A program made the translations under genes and the position numbers. DNA of 64,000 bases from Paeniglutamicibacter psychrophenolicus (GTDB lineage Bacteria > Actinomycetota > Actinomycetes > Actinomycetales > Micrococcaceae). The stretch lies in the NCBI RefSeq assembly GCF_017876575.1, contig NZ_JAGIOE010000001.1, positions 4,692,443 to 4,756,442 of the forward strand, written 5' to 3'. The notes beneath the pieces are model-generated. The model did not search any database. It saw only the letters and a list, made by a program, of their open reading frames with translations, and was not told where the DNA came from. Positions 1 to 8,271 of the stretch are shown here, in pieces (the stretch's first letter is position 1; each line of letters opens with the position of its first letter).

Positions 1-1079
1 CCGCCGGCGGTTTCGCGGACCAGCCGGACCGCTTCGCCGGTGCGCACGGATTCAACGCAGGCCAGCGCGATTTCCAGGGCATCACGTGCCGCCTGGGCCC
101 CCGGGGTGGGAACGGCAGGGGCCTCGGCGTGGCCGTTGCGGGCCGCGATCAGCTGGGCAAAGTGGGCAAGTTCCGACCGGTACGCCCCGGCAAAGAGCTC
201 GATGTTCAGCCGCTCGGTGGGGGCCTGCGCACCGGCCGCGGTGAATGTGCCGGTGGCCAGCTGCACCGGGTTCCCGGCGGTGGCCATGCCGGCGGAACCG
301 AAGACCTCCCCGCGCACGTCATAGCCGTAGAGGGCGCTGAAGCTGGCCTCGGCCACGGCGATCGCGCCGTTGTCGTAGCGCAGGGTCACCACGGCGGTGT
401 CCAGCAGTCCCCCGCCCTTGAAGGACGGTTCCACCAGGGCATCGGCCATGGCACGCACCTCGGTGACCCGGGCGCCCTCGTTGAACCAGTTCAGGGTGTC
501 AAAGTCATGGATCAGCGTCTCCAGGAAGATGGTGTTGGGCTTGATGCGTTCCGCGTGCCCGATCCCGGCGGCGGTGCCCGGGTCGCGGGTCAGCGAACGC
601 ATGAGCTGCACGCTTCCGATGTCCCCGGCGTTGATGCGGTTCTTGGCTTCGGCGAAGTCGGCGGCAAAGCGGCGGTTGAAGCCGATCTGGAATTCGACAC
701 CGGCGCGGTCCACGGCATCCAGCGCACCTTCCAGCTCCACCAGGTCCAGGCCAGCGGGCTTTTCGCTGAACACATGCTTCCCTGCGGCGGCGGCCTGGGC
801 GATCAGCGTGGCGTGGAAGGCGGAGGGCGCGGCAATGAGCACCCCGTCGACATCCGGGTCGGCGAACAGATCCGCCGGGTCTGTGGTGTGCTTGGCGATC
901 CCCAGCTCGGCGGCCAGCGCCGCGGCAGCGCCGGGCGCCGGGTCGGCGACGGCTTCGAGCCGCACTCCGGGCAGGTGGCCGGCGAGGGAGCGGGCGTGGA
1001 ACGCGCCGATCCAGCCGCAGCCGATGACCGCGATGCGGATGGGTTCCGGGATTGGCGGGGTGTTCGGGGAATAGGCCAT
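1..1079 (-). CDS. Gfo/Idh/MocA family oxidoreductase (3' end cut by window)
   Basis: NAD(P)-dependent sugar or inositol dehydrogenase family. Reading from the ATG at 1079, the protein starts MAYSPNTPPIPEPIRIAVIG, with the Rossmann motif GCGWIGAFHAR near residue 20 and the family EKPAGLDL motif near residue 105. The reading frame stays open to the window edge, giving about 359 residues, which is close to the usual family length, so little is missing. It is divergent from a LacI-type gene across 109 bp that contain two palindromic operators, so it is probably controlled by that repressor. The large inositol block nearby suggests a cyclitol or sugar substrate, but the substrate cannot be read from sequence. 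Confidence 0.88.
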   Translation of the reverse strand, partial: MAYSPNTPPIPEPIRIAVIGCGWIGAFHARSLAGHLPGVRLEAVADPAPGAAAALAAELGIAKHTTDPADLFADPDVDGVLIAAPSAFHATLIAQAAAAGKHVFSEKPAGLDLVELEGALDAVDRAGVEFQIGFNRRFAADFAEAKNRINAGDIGSVQLMRSLTRDPGTAAGIGHAERIKPNTIFLETLIHDFDTLNWFNEGARVTEVRAMADALVEPSFKGGGLLDTAVVTLRYDNGAIAVAEASFSALYGYDVRGEVFGSAGMATAGNPVQLATGTFTAAGAQAPTERLNIELFAGAYRSELAHFAQLIAARNGHAEAPAVPTPGAQAARDALEIALACVESVRTGEAVRLVRETAG

Positions 1080-1095
1080 GTGGTTCACGATCCTT

Positions 1096-1109
1096 CTAGA
1101 ACGTTCTAG
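1096..1109. promoter_or_regulatory. Palindromic operator 1 (CTAGAACGTTCTAG)
   Basis: This is a perfect 14-bp palindrome, CTAGAACGTTCTAG, located 17 bp upstream of the oxidoreductase start. LacI-family repressors bind such CG-centred palindromes. It is repeated with one mismatch at 1153-1166 in front of the lacI-type gene. Confidence 0.75.
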
Positions 1110-1152
1110 TTTCTGCTGTCCCGGCAACTATGCCACACTGTTAGTCAGTCGT

Positions 1153-1166
1153 CTAGATCGTTCTAG
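1153..1166. promoter_or_regulatory. Palindromic operator 2 (CTAGATCGTTCTAG)
   Basis: This second copy of the 1096-1109 palindrome differs at one position. Its centre lies 57 bp from the first, 23 bp upstream of the repressor start. Autoregulation, or looping between the two sites, is a reasonable inference. Confidence 0.72.
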
Positions 1167-1188
1167 AAGAACTCCCGGAAGGCCCGAA

Positions 1189-2202
1189 ATGAATCAATCC
1201 GCCCCGCCCCCACGCCGCACCACCCTGGCCGATGTCGCCAGGGAGTCGGGGGTGTCGGTGGCCCTGGCATCGATCGTGATGCGGGGGGCCGAAGGCGCCA
1301 GCGAAGCCTCCCGCCTCAAGGTCAAGGCCGCCGCCCAAGCCCTTGGCTACAGGCCCGACAGCCGGGCCCGGGCCCTGCGTTCGCTGCGCTCAGGCCTGCT
1401 GGGGGTCTCGCTGCGACTGGACGAACCGTTCCATGCCGAGCTCGTTGACGAGATCTATGCCGCCGCCGAGGAACACGGCTACGAGGTCGTGCTCGGGGCC
1501 GTCGGGAAACACCGAAGCGAGGCCAGGGCGCTGGAGGGGCTGGCCGATTCGGGGTGCGAGGCCATCCTGGCGATCGCAGCCTCCGGCACTCGTGCGGAAC
1601 TCGCCGCGGTGGACGCCAGGCTCCCGCTCGTCAGCCTGCTGCGCGAGGTTCCGGGAATCGACTCGGTGTGCACCGATGACGCATCGGGGGTGGACCAGGC
1701 CGTGGCCCACCTGGTCGGCCTCGGGCACCGAAGGATCTTCCACCTGGACGGCGGCGGTGCGGTGGCCTCGGCCGAACGCCGGAGCGCCTACCTCGCGGCC
1801 ATGGAGCGCCATTCGCTGGGCGATCTGGCACGCGTGCTGCCGGCCGGGGCGGATGAACGCGAGGGTGCCGCGGCGGCTGGACGCCTGCTGGCCGATCCAC
1901 GGCACCCGGCGCCCAGCGCCCTGGTGGTGTTCAACGACCGCTGTGCGCTGGGGGTCGTGGACGCGCTGGAGCGCGCAGGCCTGGCGGTTCCTGCCGACAT
2001 CTCCGTCGTGGGGTTCGATGACAGCCAGTTTGCCCGGCTGGCGCACATCGGGCTCAGCAGCGTGCGCCAGGACGTGGCGGCCCTGGCCCGCGCGGCCATC
2101 GAGCGGGCCGTGGCCCGGCTGGCGGGCCAGGGGCCGGGGCTGCAACGGCATGCCCCGGCACTGGTCGTGCGCAACAGCACCGGCATCGCACCGGCTTCCT
2201 GA
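1189..2202 (+). CDS. LacI family transcriptional repressor
   Basis: DNA-binding sugar-responsive repressor of 337 residues. The N-terminal LacI helix-turn-helix is visible as TTLADVARESGVSVALASIV, followed by the hinge region RALRSLRSGLLGVSL and a periplasmic-binding-like effector domain (C-terminal motif VVGFDDSQFARLAHIGLSSV). The start at 1189 is preceded by GGAAGG at 1177-1182 and puts the HTH about 11 residues in. The frame is open further upstream, but that would run through operator 2. It is divergent from the oxidoreductase at 1-1079, its likely target. Confidence 0.93.
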   Translation: MNQSAPPPRRTTLADVARESGVSVALASIVMRGAEGASEASRLKVKAAAQALGYRPDSRARALRSLRSGLLGVSLRLDEPFHAELVDEIYAAAEEHGYEVVLGAVGKHRSEARALEGLADSGCEAILAIAASGTRAELAAVDARLPLVSLLREVPGIDSVCTDDASGVDQAVAHLVGLGHRRIFHLDGGGAVASAERRSAYLAAMERHSLGDLARVLPAGADEREGAAAAGRLLADPRHPAPSALVVFNDRCALGVVDALERAGLAVPADISVVGFDDSQFARLAHIGLSSVRQDVAALARAAIERAVARLAGQGPGLQRHAPALVVRNSTGIAPAS

Positions 2203-2238
2203 CCCTCGCTCCCCGCCCGGGGCCGTGGCCAGCAATGG

Positions 2239-3660
2239 TCAGGAGACTTCGGCGCCCTTGAAGTGCTGCTCGAGTTCCTCCAGCGTCTTGCCGCTGGTTT
2301 CGGGCACGGAGCGCTTGACCCACACGATGGCGATGACCTGCAGCGCCACGAAGATCAGGAAGGTCGGGGCTATCCCGATCCCGGCAACCAGCTGCGGGAA
2401 GAGGAAACCGACCAGGAAATTCACGATCCACAGCACGAACACGCAGATTCCCATGCCGACCCCGCGCACGTGCATCGGGAAGATCTCGGACATCGTCAGC
2501 CAGGTCACCGTGCCGATGCACGACTGCATGGAGGCCAGGAACGTCACCATGAACAGCAGCACCAGGAAGCCGCGCAACAGCCCCTCGTCCACCAGCAGGG
2601 ACACCAGGGCGATGGCCGTCAACGAGATCGCGGTGCCGGTCAGCCCCATGACCAGCATCTTTTTGCGCGGCAGCCGGCTCATCATCCAGATTCCGGCCAG
2701 CACCGCCAGCACGCTGGTGACCCCGTTGAGCACATTGGCAATCAAGGCGCCGCGGTCCCCGAAACCCGAGGACGAGAGGATCGTGGTGCCGTAGTACATG
2801 ATGGCGTTGATGCCGCTGATCTGGTTGATCACGGCCATGCCCAGCCCGATCACGAAGATCCGCCGCACCCACGGGACCATCAGGTCCTTGAACCCGCCCA
2901 TCTTGGACTGGTAGTCCTCGCGGGCGGCCTGCCGGACCTCCTCGAACTCCCCCTTGACGTCCTCGGCCCGCCGCGTGCGGCCCAACACGTCCAGGACCGC
3001 GTCGTAGCGTCCGGCCGAGGCCAGCCAGCGCGGGGATTCGGGCAGCACCAGCATCCCGAACCACAGCACCACGGCCGGCAGCGTGGCAATCACCAGCATG
3101 TAGCGCCAGATGTGGTTCGCCTCGGGGAACATGTTCCCCAGCACCGCGTTGAAGGTGAAGGCCAGGAACTGGCCGGTGACGATCATCAGCTCGTTCTGCG
3201 TGACGATGCGCCCGCGTTGGGCCGCGGGCGACATCTCGGCCAGGTACACCGGGACGATCACCGAGGCCCCGCCCACCGCCAGTCCCAGCACGGTGCGTGA
3301 GAGCACCAGCAGCCCGACGGTCGGGGAGATCGAGCACCCGATCGTGGCCACCGCGAAGATGATCGCCAGCCCCATGATGGTCTTTCGCCGGCCGTAGGTG
3401 TCGGAGAGGCGTCCGGCAAACAGGGCCCCGAAGGCGGCGCCGAGCAGCAGCGTGGAGGTGACCAGTCCCTCGGCCATCGGGCTGAGCCCCAGGTCGCGTT
3501 GCATGAACGGCAATGCCCCGTTGATCACCCCGGTGTCGTAGCCGAAGAGCAGTCCGCCGAAGGTGGAGAACAATGCGACCTTGCGCATGAATTTCTTGGG
3601 GTTGGCCTCCGCCTTGGCAGCAATTCCTGCCTTCACGGTGGCTTTCATCTCTGTCATCAT
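2239..3660 (-). CDS. iolT: MFS sugar porter, probable myo-inositol transporter (IolT-like)
   Basis: Proton-coupled importer of the sugar porter family, 473 residues with about 12 membrane segments. Visible family motifs are [10 protein letters not shown] in TM1, [12 protein letters not shown] in the loop after TM2, PESPRWL before the central loop and the C-terminal [13 protein letters not shown] chose the ATG at 3660 because upstream codons read into the preceding gene; its ribosome binding site is weak. It is the last gene of the minus-strand inositol operon, 31 bp after iolH, which is the main argument for inositol as substrate. Other polyols are possible. Confidence 0.85.
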   Translation of the reverse strand: MMTEMKATVKAGIAAKAEANPKKFMRKVALFSTFGGLLFGYDTGVINGALPFMQRDLGLSPMAEGLVTSTLLLGAAFGALFAGRLSDTYGRRKTIMGLAIIFAVATIGCSISPTVGLLVLSRTVLGLAVGGASVIVPVYLAEMSPAAQRGRIVTQNELMIVTGQFLAFTFNAVLGNMFPEANHIWRYMLVIATLPAVVLWFGMLVLPESPRWLASAGRYDAVLDVLGRTRRAEDVKGEFEEVRQAAREDYQSKMGGFKDLMVPWVRRIFVIGLGMAVINQISGINAIMYYGTTILSSSGFGDRGALIANVLNGVTSVLAVLAGIWMMSRLPRKKMLVMGLTGTAISLTAIALVSLLVDEGLLRGFLVLLFMVTFLASMQSCIGTVTWLTMSEIFPMHVRGVGMGICVFVLWIVNFLVGFLFPQLVAGIGIAPTFLIFVALQVIAIVWVKRSVPETSGKTLEELEQHFKGAEVS

Positions 3661-3691
3661 CCGAAAATCCGCTTTCACCTTCGCCCCGCGT

Positions 3692-4564
3692 CTACAGGGT
3701 GCTTGAAACGTAGTCCTGCATGGTGCGCAACTGGTACTTTGCGACTTCCTTGGCGTTTTCGTTCTCCGCAAAGACACACGAGACCATGACGGTTTCGTCG
3801 CGTGCGGTGAAGCCGTTTTCCGCCAGGCCGCCGAAGAACTCGTCCCAGTTCACATCCCCGTCACCGATCTTCAGGTGCTGGTGCACGCGCACCGCGTTGC
3901 CCGGCGGGTTGGTGATGTAGCGCAGCCCGTGCGAGGCCTGGTGGTCCATGGTGTCCGCCACGTGCACCACACGCAGCTTCTCGCCGACCGCCGCCATGAT
4001 CTCCAGCGGCTCGTCCTTCATGTGGAAGGTGTGCGCCGCGACGTAGGCGAAGGACAGGTTCGGGGAGTTGACCCCGCGGATGACCCGCCAGCAGGCCAGT
4101 CCTTCCTCCACGAAGTCGTCCGGGTGCGGGTCGAAGGCCACGTTGATGCCCTCGGACTCGAAGAGCGGGACCAGTTCCTCCATGGAGCGGTAGAACGCGG
4201 CCTCGGATTCCTCCGGCTGCTCCGGGCGGCCGGAGAACTCGGTGTTCATCTGGTTCACGCCCAAATCCACGGTGATCTGGATGGCGCGCTTCCAGTAGCG
4301 CACGGCGGCCTCGCGCAGCACCGGGTCCGGGGAGGACCACTTGTGCACCGGCAGCACCGAGGCAACCTCGACACCGGCCTTCTTGCACGCGGCCTTCAGG
4401 TCCGCGACCAGTGCGTCGTCGGCCTTCGGGTGCTTGAAGAAGGGCAGCAGGTCCTGGTGCGGGGTCAGCTGCAGGTACTTGTAGCCGAGTTCCGCGGCCA
4501 GCGCCGGAAATTCTAGCAGCGAGTGCGTGTGGTGGAACGGTGTCGGGTCAAGGGCGATCTTCAT
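3692..4564 (-). CDS. iolH: IolH-like sugar phosphate isomerase/epimerase (TIM barrel)
   Basis: AP-endonuclease-2-type TIM barrel of 290 residues. The pattern [18 protein letters not shown] near residue 30, the run AVRYWKRAI near residue 90, and metal-ligand-like residues in FDPHPDDF and [12 protein letters not shown] match the IolH group found in iol clusters. Its biochemical role is not settled in the literature I know. It sits 24 bp after iolG and 31 bp before the transporter, within the same operon. Confidence 0.8.
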   Translation of the reverse strand: MKIALDPTPFHHTHSLLEFPALAAELGYKYLQLTPHQDLLPFFKHPKADDALVADLKAACKKAGVEVASVLPVHKWSSPDPVLREAAVRYWKRAIQITVDLGVNQMNTEFSGRPEQPEESEAAFYRSMEELVPLFESEGINVAFDPHPDDFVEEGLACWRVIRGVNSPNLSFAYVAAHTFHMKDEPLEIMAAVGEKLRVVHVADTMDHQASHGLRYITNPPGNAVRVHQHLKIGDGDVNWDEFFGGLAENGFTARDETVMVSCVFAENENAKEVAKYQLRTMQDYVSSTL

Positions 4565-4588
4565 TCTCTGGCTCCTGGGGTCTGGTGG

Positions 4589-5602
4589 CTAGCTGTACAG
4601 GGAGGGCTTGGCGTTCAGTTTCACGGCGACCTTCTGCCCGGTGCGCTGGGCCTCGACGCCGGCCTCGCAGCAGGCGGCGGTGGCGTAGCCGTCCCAGGCG
4701 CTGGGGCCGCCCAGCTCACCCTTGGCCGCGGCGTCGACCCAGGCCTGGATCTCGGTGTCGTAGGCGGCGCCGAAACGTTCCTCGAAGCCGGGGGTGACGT
4801 TGCCGCCCCACTTGCCCGCGGTGCGTACGTAGGGGCCCGAATCGTTGCCGATGGACACGATGCCGGTCTCGAAGGAAGCCTGGGTGGCGACCTCGTAGCC
4901 GAAGAGCGCGTTGACGTAGATCTCCACGTCCGCCAGCACCCCGGATTCGGTCTCGATCAGCACGTGCTGCGGGTCGTGCTGGCCCGCCGGCGCGTTCTTC
5001 GTGGCCTTGCCCAGGCGCACCTGCACCGAGGTGATTTCCTCGTTCGTGAAGAAGCGGATGGCGTCGAATTCGTGGACGACCGAGTCGTTGATCAGCATCT
5101 CGTTGGTGAAGCCGGCCGGGGTGTCGGGGTTGCGGTGCTGGTGGTGGAGCATCAGCAGCTCGCCCAACTCCCCGCCGGCGACCAGTGCGCGCAGCTGCGC
5201 GTATTCGGCGTCGTAGCGGCGCATGAAGCCGACCTGGATGCGCTTGCGGCCGAGTTTGGCCTCGGCCTGCACGATTTCCCAGGACGACGCAGCGTCGGGG
5301 GTCAACGGCTTTTCGCACAGGATCGGGATGTCGCGTTCCAGGGCCTTGAGCAGGATGTCGTGGTGCAGGAAGCCGGGGGTTGCGATCAGGAGCGCGTCCA
5401 CGTCCGGGGAATCCAGGGCGGCCTGCGCATCGGTGAGCGCCACGGCGCCTTCGATGCCGGCGATGGCCGCGTTGGCCCGGGCCTCGTCGATGTCCACGAC
5501 GGCGGCGACCTCGGCCCCGGAAATCCTGTGGTGCAGGCGCTGGATGTGGTCGGCTCCCATGCGTCCGGCCCCGATGACCGCTACGCGCAATGTTGGACTC
5601 AT
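4589..5602 (-). CDS. iolG: Inositol 2-dehydrogenase (Gfo/Idh/MocA)
   Basis: Oxidises myo-inositol to 2-keto-myo-inositol (scyllo-inosose) with NAD, the first catabolic step. The protein has 337 residues, a Rossmann start VAVIGAGRMGADHIQRL, CEKPLT near residue 95 and the family C-terminal fold with HDSVVHEFDAIRFF-like catalytic Asp/His. The ATG at 5602 gives the canonical short N-terminus MSPTLRVAVIG; the open frame upstream is antisense read-through. It lies between iolE and iolH in the operon. Assignment as iolG rests on family and context; a second paralogue at 1-1079 could share the job. Confidence 0.88.
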   Translation of the reverse strand: MSPTLRVAVIGAGRMGADHIQRLHHRISGAEVAAVVDIDEARANAAIAGIEGAVALTDAQAALDSPDVDALLIATPGFLHHDILLKALERDIPILCEKPLTPDAASSWEIVQAEAKLGRKRIQVGFMRRYDAEYAQLRALVAGGELGELLMLHHQHRNPDTPAGFTNEMLINDSVVHEFDAIRFFTNEEITSVQVRLGKATKNAPAGQHDPQHVLIETESGVLADVEIYVNALFGYEVATQASFETGIVSIGNDSGPYVRTAGKWGGNVTPGFEERFGAAYDTEIQAWVDAAAKGELGGPSAWDGYATAACCEAGVEAQRTGQKVAVKLNAKPSLYS

Positions 5603-5657
5603 GCTGGTGTTCCTTTTCTGTCCGGCCCGCGGGCCGCGATGCCTGGTGGGGTGGGGT

Positions 5658-6590
5658 TTAGCGGACGCGGGTGCGCGAGCCGCAGGAAAGCAGGTGGGTG
5701 GCGGTGCGCTTGGCGATGGGCATCGGCACCGAGAAGTCGGCGACCGGGTACATGTCCTGTTCCACGATCCCGTAGATCGGGCGGTTGAGTTCCTCGACGG
5801 CCTCGATGACCGCGCGCAGGTCCGGCAGCCCGTTCGGCGGCTCAACCATGACCCCGGCCAGGTTGGCCGCGGCCCAGGTCAGGTTCTGCTCACGCACCGT
5901 GGCCAGCACCTCGGGGTCGATCTGCTTCAGGTGCAGGTAGCCGATGCGCTCGGGGTGCTTGCGGATCAGCTCCAGCGAGGACGCCCCGCCGTATTCGGCG
6001 TGCCCGGTGTCCAGGCAGAGGTTGGCCAGCGCCGGATCGGTGTGCTGCAGGAACCGTTCGATGTCCTCCTGGGCGCAGACATGGGAGTCGGCATGGGAGT
6101 GGAATTGCTGCTTGAGCCCGAAGTCCTCGGCCAGGATCTTCCCCAGCCGGTCGTGGCCCTTGAACAGCGCATCCCAGCCCCCGTCGGAGAGGTGCTCGTC
6201 CTCCACGGCTTGGCCGGTGACGTCGTCGCGCCACATGGCCGGGATGACCACGATGTGTTCCCCGCCCATCGCCGCGGTCAGTTCGGCGACCTTTCGTGCC
6301 GGTTCCCAGGCCTCGTCCCAGGCCGCGGCGGAGCCGTCGAGCCCGCGGTGGAAGGCGGTGAACACGGTGCCGGCGCAGACGTTCAGGTCACGGGCCGTCA
6401 GCTCGTCGGCCAGCCGGGACGGGTCGGTGGGCAGGTAGCCGTAGGGGCCCAGTTCGATGGTCTTGTAGCCGGATTCGGCGACCTCGTCCAGGAAGCGCTC
6501 CCACGGGGTCTGCTTCGGGTCGTTGGGGAACCAGACGCCCCAGGAGTCCGGCGCGGTGCCGATGATCAATTTGTTCGGTGTGTCCGGCAT
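5658..6590 (-). CDS. iolE: Inosose dehydratase (IolE)
   Basis: Dehydrates 2-keto-myo-inositol to the trione-diol intermediate used by IolD. This 310-residue TIM barrel starts IIGTAPDSWGVWF, and contains DGGWDALFKGHDRLGKI, LKQQFHSHADSHV, CLDTGHAEYGG and RIGYLHLKQIDP. These match the order and spacing of IolE metal ligands (Glu, Asp, His, Glu). The start at 6590 follows GGAAAGAGAAAGG-type purines and excludes antisense read-through. It is 55 bp upstream of iolG and 116 bp downstream of iolA. Confidence 0.87.
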   Translation of the reverse strand: MPDTPNKLIIGTAPDSWGVWFPNDPKQTPWERFLDEVAESGYKTIELGPYGYLPTDPSRLADELTARDLNVCAGTVFTAFHRGLDGSAAAWDEAWEPARKVAELTAAMGGEHIVVIPAMWRDDVTGQAVEDEHLSDGGWDALFKGHDRLGKILAEDFGLKQQFHSHADSHVCAQEDIERFLQHTDPALANLCLDTGHAEYGGASSLELIRKHPERIGYLHLKQIDPEVLATVREQNLTWAAANLAGVMVEPPNGLPDLRAVIEAVEELNRPIYGIVEQDMYPVADFSVPMPIAKRTATHLLSCGSRTRVR

Positions 6591-6706
6591 CAGGCGGACC
6601 TTTCTCTTCCGGGGCGTGCGGGGGTGTGGTGCCAGGTGGTGCGGCGGCGTCGGCGGCGGGAAGGCTTCCCGCCGCCGGCGCGGTTGCCGCGCAGGCGGCG
6701 GTGGTG

Positions 6707-8227
6707 CTAGTTGGACGGGAACGCGAAGGAGGCGTTGGAGTCTTCCTTGTGTTCGGGCCAGCGCTGGGTGACGGCCTTGCCGCGGGTGTAGAAGCGCACT
6801 CCGTCCGGGCCGTAGATGTGGTGCTCGCCGTAGAGCGAGTTCTTCCAGCCGCCGAAGGAGTGCCAGGCCACCGGCACCGGCAGCGGGATGTTGACGCCGA
6901 CCATGCCGACGTGGACCTTGCGGGTGTAGGTGCGGGCGTCGGCGCCGTTGGAGGTGAAGATCGCGGTGCCGTTGCCGTACGGGTTGGCGTTGACCACCTC
7001 GATGGCCTCGGCCAGGGTGTCGACGCGGATGACGGCCAGGACGGGTCCGAAGACCTCCTCGGTGTAGGCGGTCATTTCGCGCTTGACCTTGTCGATGATG
7101 GTCGGGCCGACGAAGAAGCCGTTCTCGTGGTCGGCGACGACCAGGTCGCGGCCGTCGACGATGACCGCGGCCCCGGCTTCGGCGGCCTCGCCGACGATCT
7201 TTTCGATGCGGGTCTTGGAGGCCGGGGTGATGACCGGGCCCATGTCCGCCTCGGCGTCCAGGCCGTGGGAGACCTTGATGTCGTTGGCGCGGGCCACCAG
7301 CTTGTCCACCAGCACATCGGCGGCCGAACCCACGGCGACGGCCACGGAGATGGCCATGCAGCGCTGTCCGGCCGAGCCGAAGGCTGCGGCGGTGAGGTGG
7401 TCGGCGGCCAGTTCCATGTCGGCGTCCGGCATGATGACCGCGTGGTTCTTTGCCCCGCCAAGGGCCTGGACGCGCTTGCCGTTGGCGGTTGCCGTTTCGT
7501 GGACGTACTTGGCGATCGGGGTGGAGCCGACGAAGGAGATCCCGTCGATGTCCGGGTGGTTCAGCAGCCCGTCGACGGTTTCCTTTCCGCCGTGCAGCAC
7601 CTGGAACACGCCGTCGGGCAGGCCGGCTTCCTTGAAGAGTCGGGCCATGAAGACCGCGGCGGAGGGGTCGCGTTCGGAGGGCTTGAGGATGAAGGCGTTG
7701 CCCGCGGCGATGGCGACCGGGGCCATCCACAGCGGGACCATGACCGGGAAATTGAACGGGGTGATGCCCGCGACCACGCCCAGGGGCTGGCGGAAGGAGA
7801 ACACGTCGATGCCGGTGGAGACCTGGTCGGAGAATTCGCCCTTGAGCGACTGCGAGATGCCGCAGGCGTACTCCACGACCTCGATGCCGCGGCCGATCTC
7901 GCCCGCCGCGTCGGAGAGGACCTTGCCGTGCTCGGACGTCACGATGCGGGCCAGCGCGTCGGTGTTGGCCACCAGCAGTTCGCGGAACTTGAAGAGCACC
8001 GCGGTGCGCTTGGCGATGGAGGTGTCCCCCCAGGAATCGGCCGCGGTGCGGGCCGCGGCGACGGTTGCGGCCAGGTCGGCGGCGGAGGCCAGGGCCAGGT
8101 TGGCGGTGACCTCGCCGGTGGCGGGGTTGTACACCGGCTGGGTGTTGCTGCCCTCGCCGGCGGTTTCGGTCCCGTTGATGAAGTGGTTGATGGTGGTCAC
8201 CGCGGTGGCCTGGGTGGTGGTGCTCAT
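6707..8227 (-). CDS. iolA: CoA-acylating methylmalonate-semialdehyde dehydrogenase
   Basis: Converts malonate semialdehyde, the end product of inositol catabolism, to acetyl-CoA and CO2 with NAD and CoA. The protein has 506 residues of the aldehyde dehydrogenase superfamily. Motifs include FNFPVMVPLWM, GGAKNHAVIMPDAD and FGSAGQRCMAISV, with catalytic Cys at about residue 290. CoA-acylating members lack the general-base Glu, consistent with this sequence. The ATG at 8227 has AGAAGGA about 8 bp upstream. It is an operon member between iolD and iolE. Confidence 0.92.
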   Translation of the reverse strand: MSTTTQATAVTTINHFINGTETAGEGSNTQPVYNPATGEVTANLALASAADLAATVAAARTAADSWGDTSIAKRTAVLFKFRELLVANTDALARIVTSEHGKVLSDAAGEIGRGIEVVEYACGISQSLKGEFSDQVSTGIDVFSFRQPLGVVAGITPFNFPVMVPLWMAPVAIAAGNAFILKPSERDPSAAVFMARLFKEAGLPDGVFQVLHGGKETVDGLLNHPDIDGISFVGSTPIAKYVHETATANGKRVQALGGAKNHAVIMPDADMELAADHLTAAAFGSAGQRCMAISVAVAVGSAADVLVDKLVARANDIKVSHGLDAEADMGPVITPASKTRIEKIVGEAAEAGAAVIVDGRDLVVADHENGFFVGPTIIDKVKREMTAYTEEVFGPVLAVIRVDTLAEAIEVVNANPYGNGTAIFTSNGADARTYTRKVHVGMVGVNIPLPVPVAWHSFGGWKNSLYGEHHIYGPDGVRFYTRGKAVTQRWPEHKEDSNASFAFPSN

Positions 8228-8271
8228 GTCGGCTTTCCTTCTGTGGTGGGGGGGAAGTTCGGGTGGGGCTG

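Noticed and set aside
2203-2238. CCCCGCCCGGGG near 2211-2222 as terminator between lacI and iolT
   Set aside because: Only 5 bp arms with a 2-nt loop and no T-run; too weak to support.
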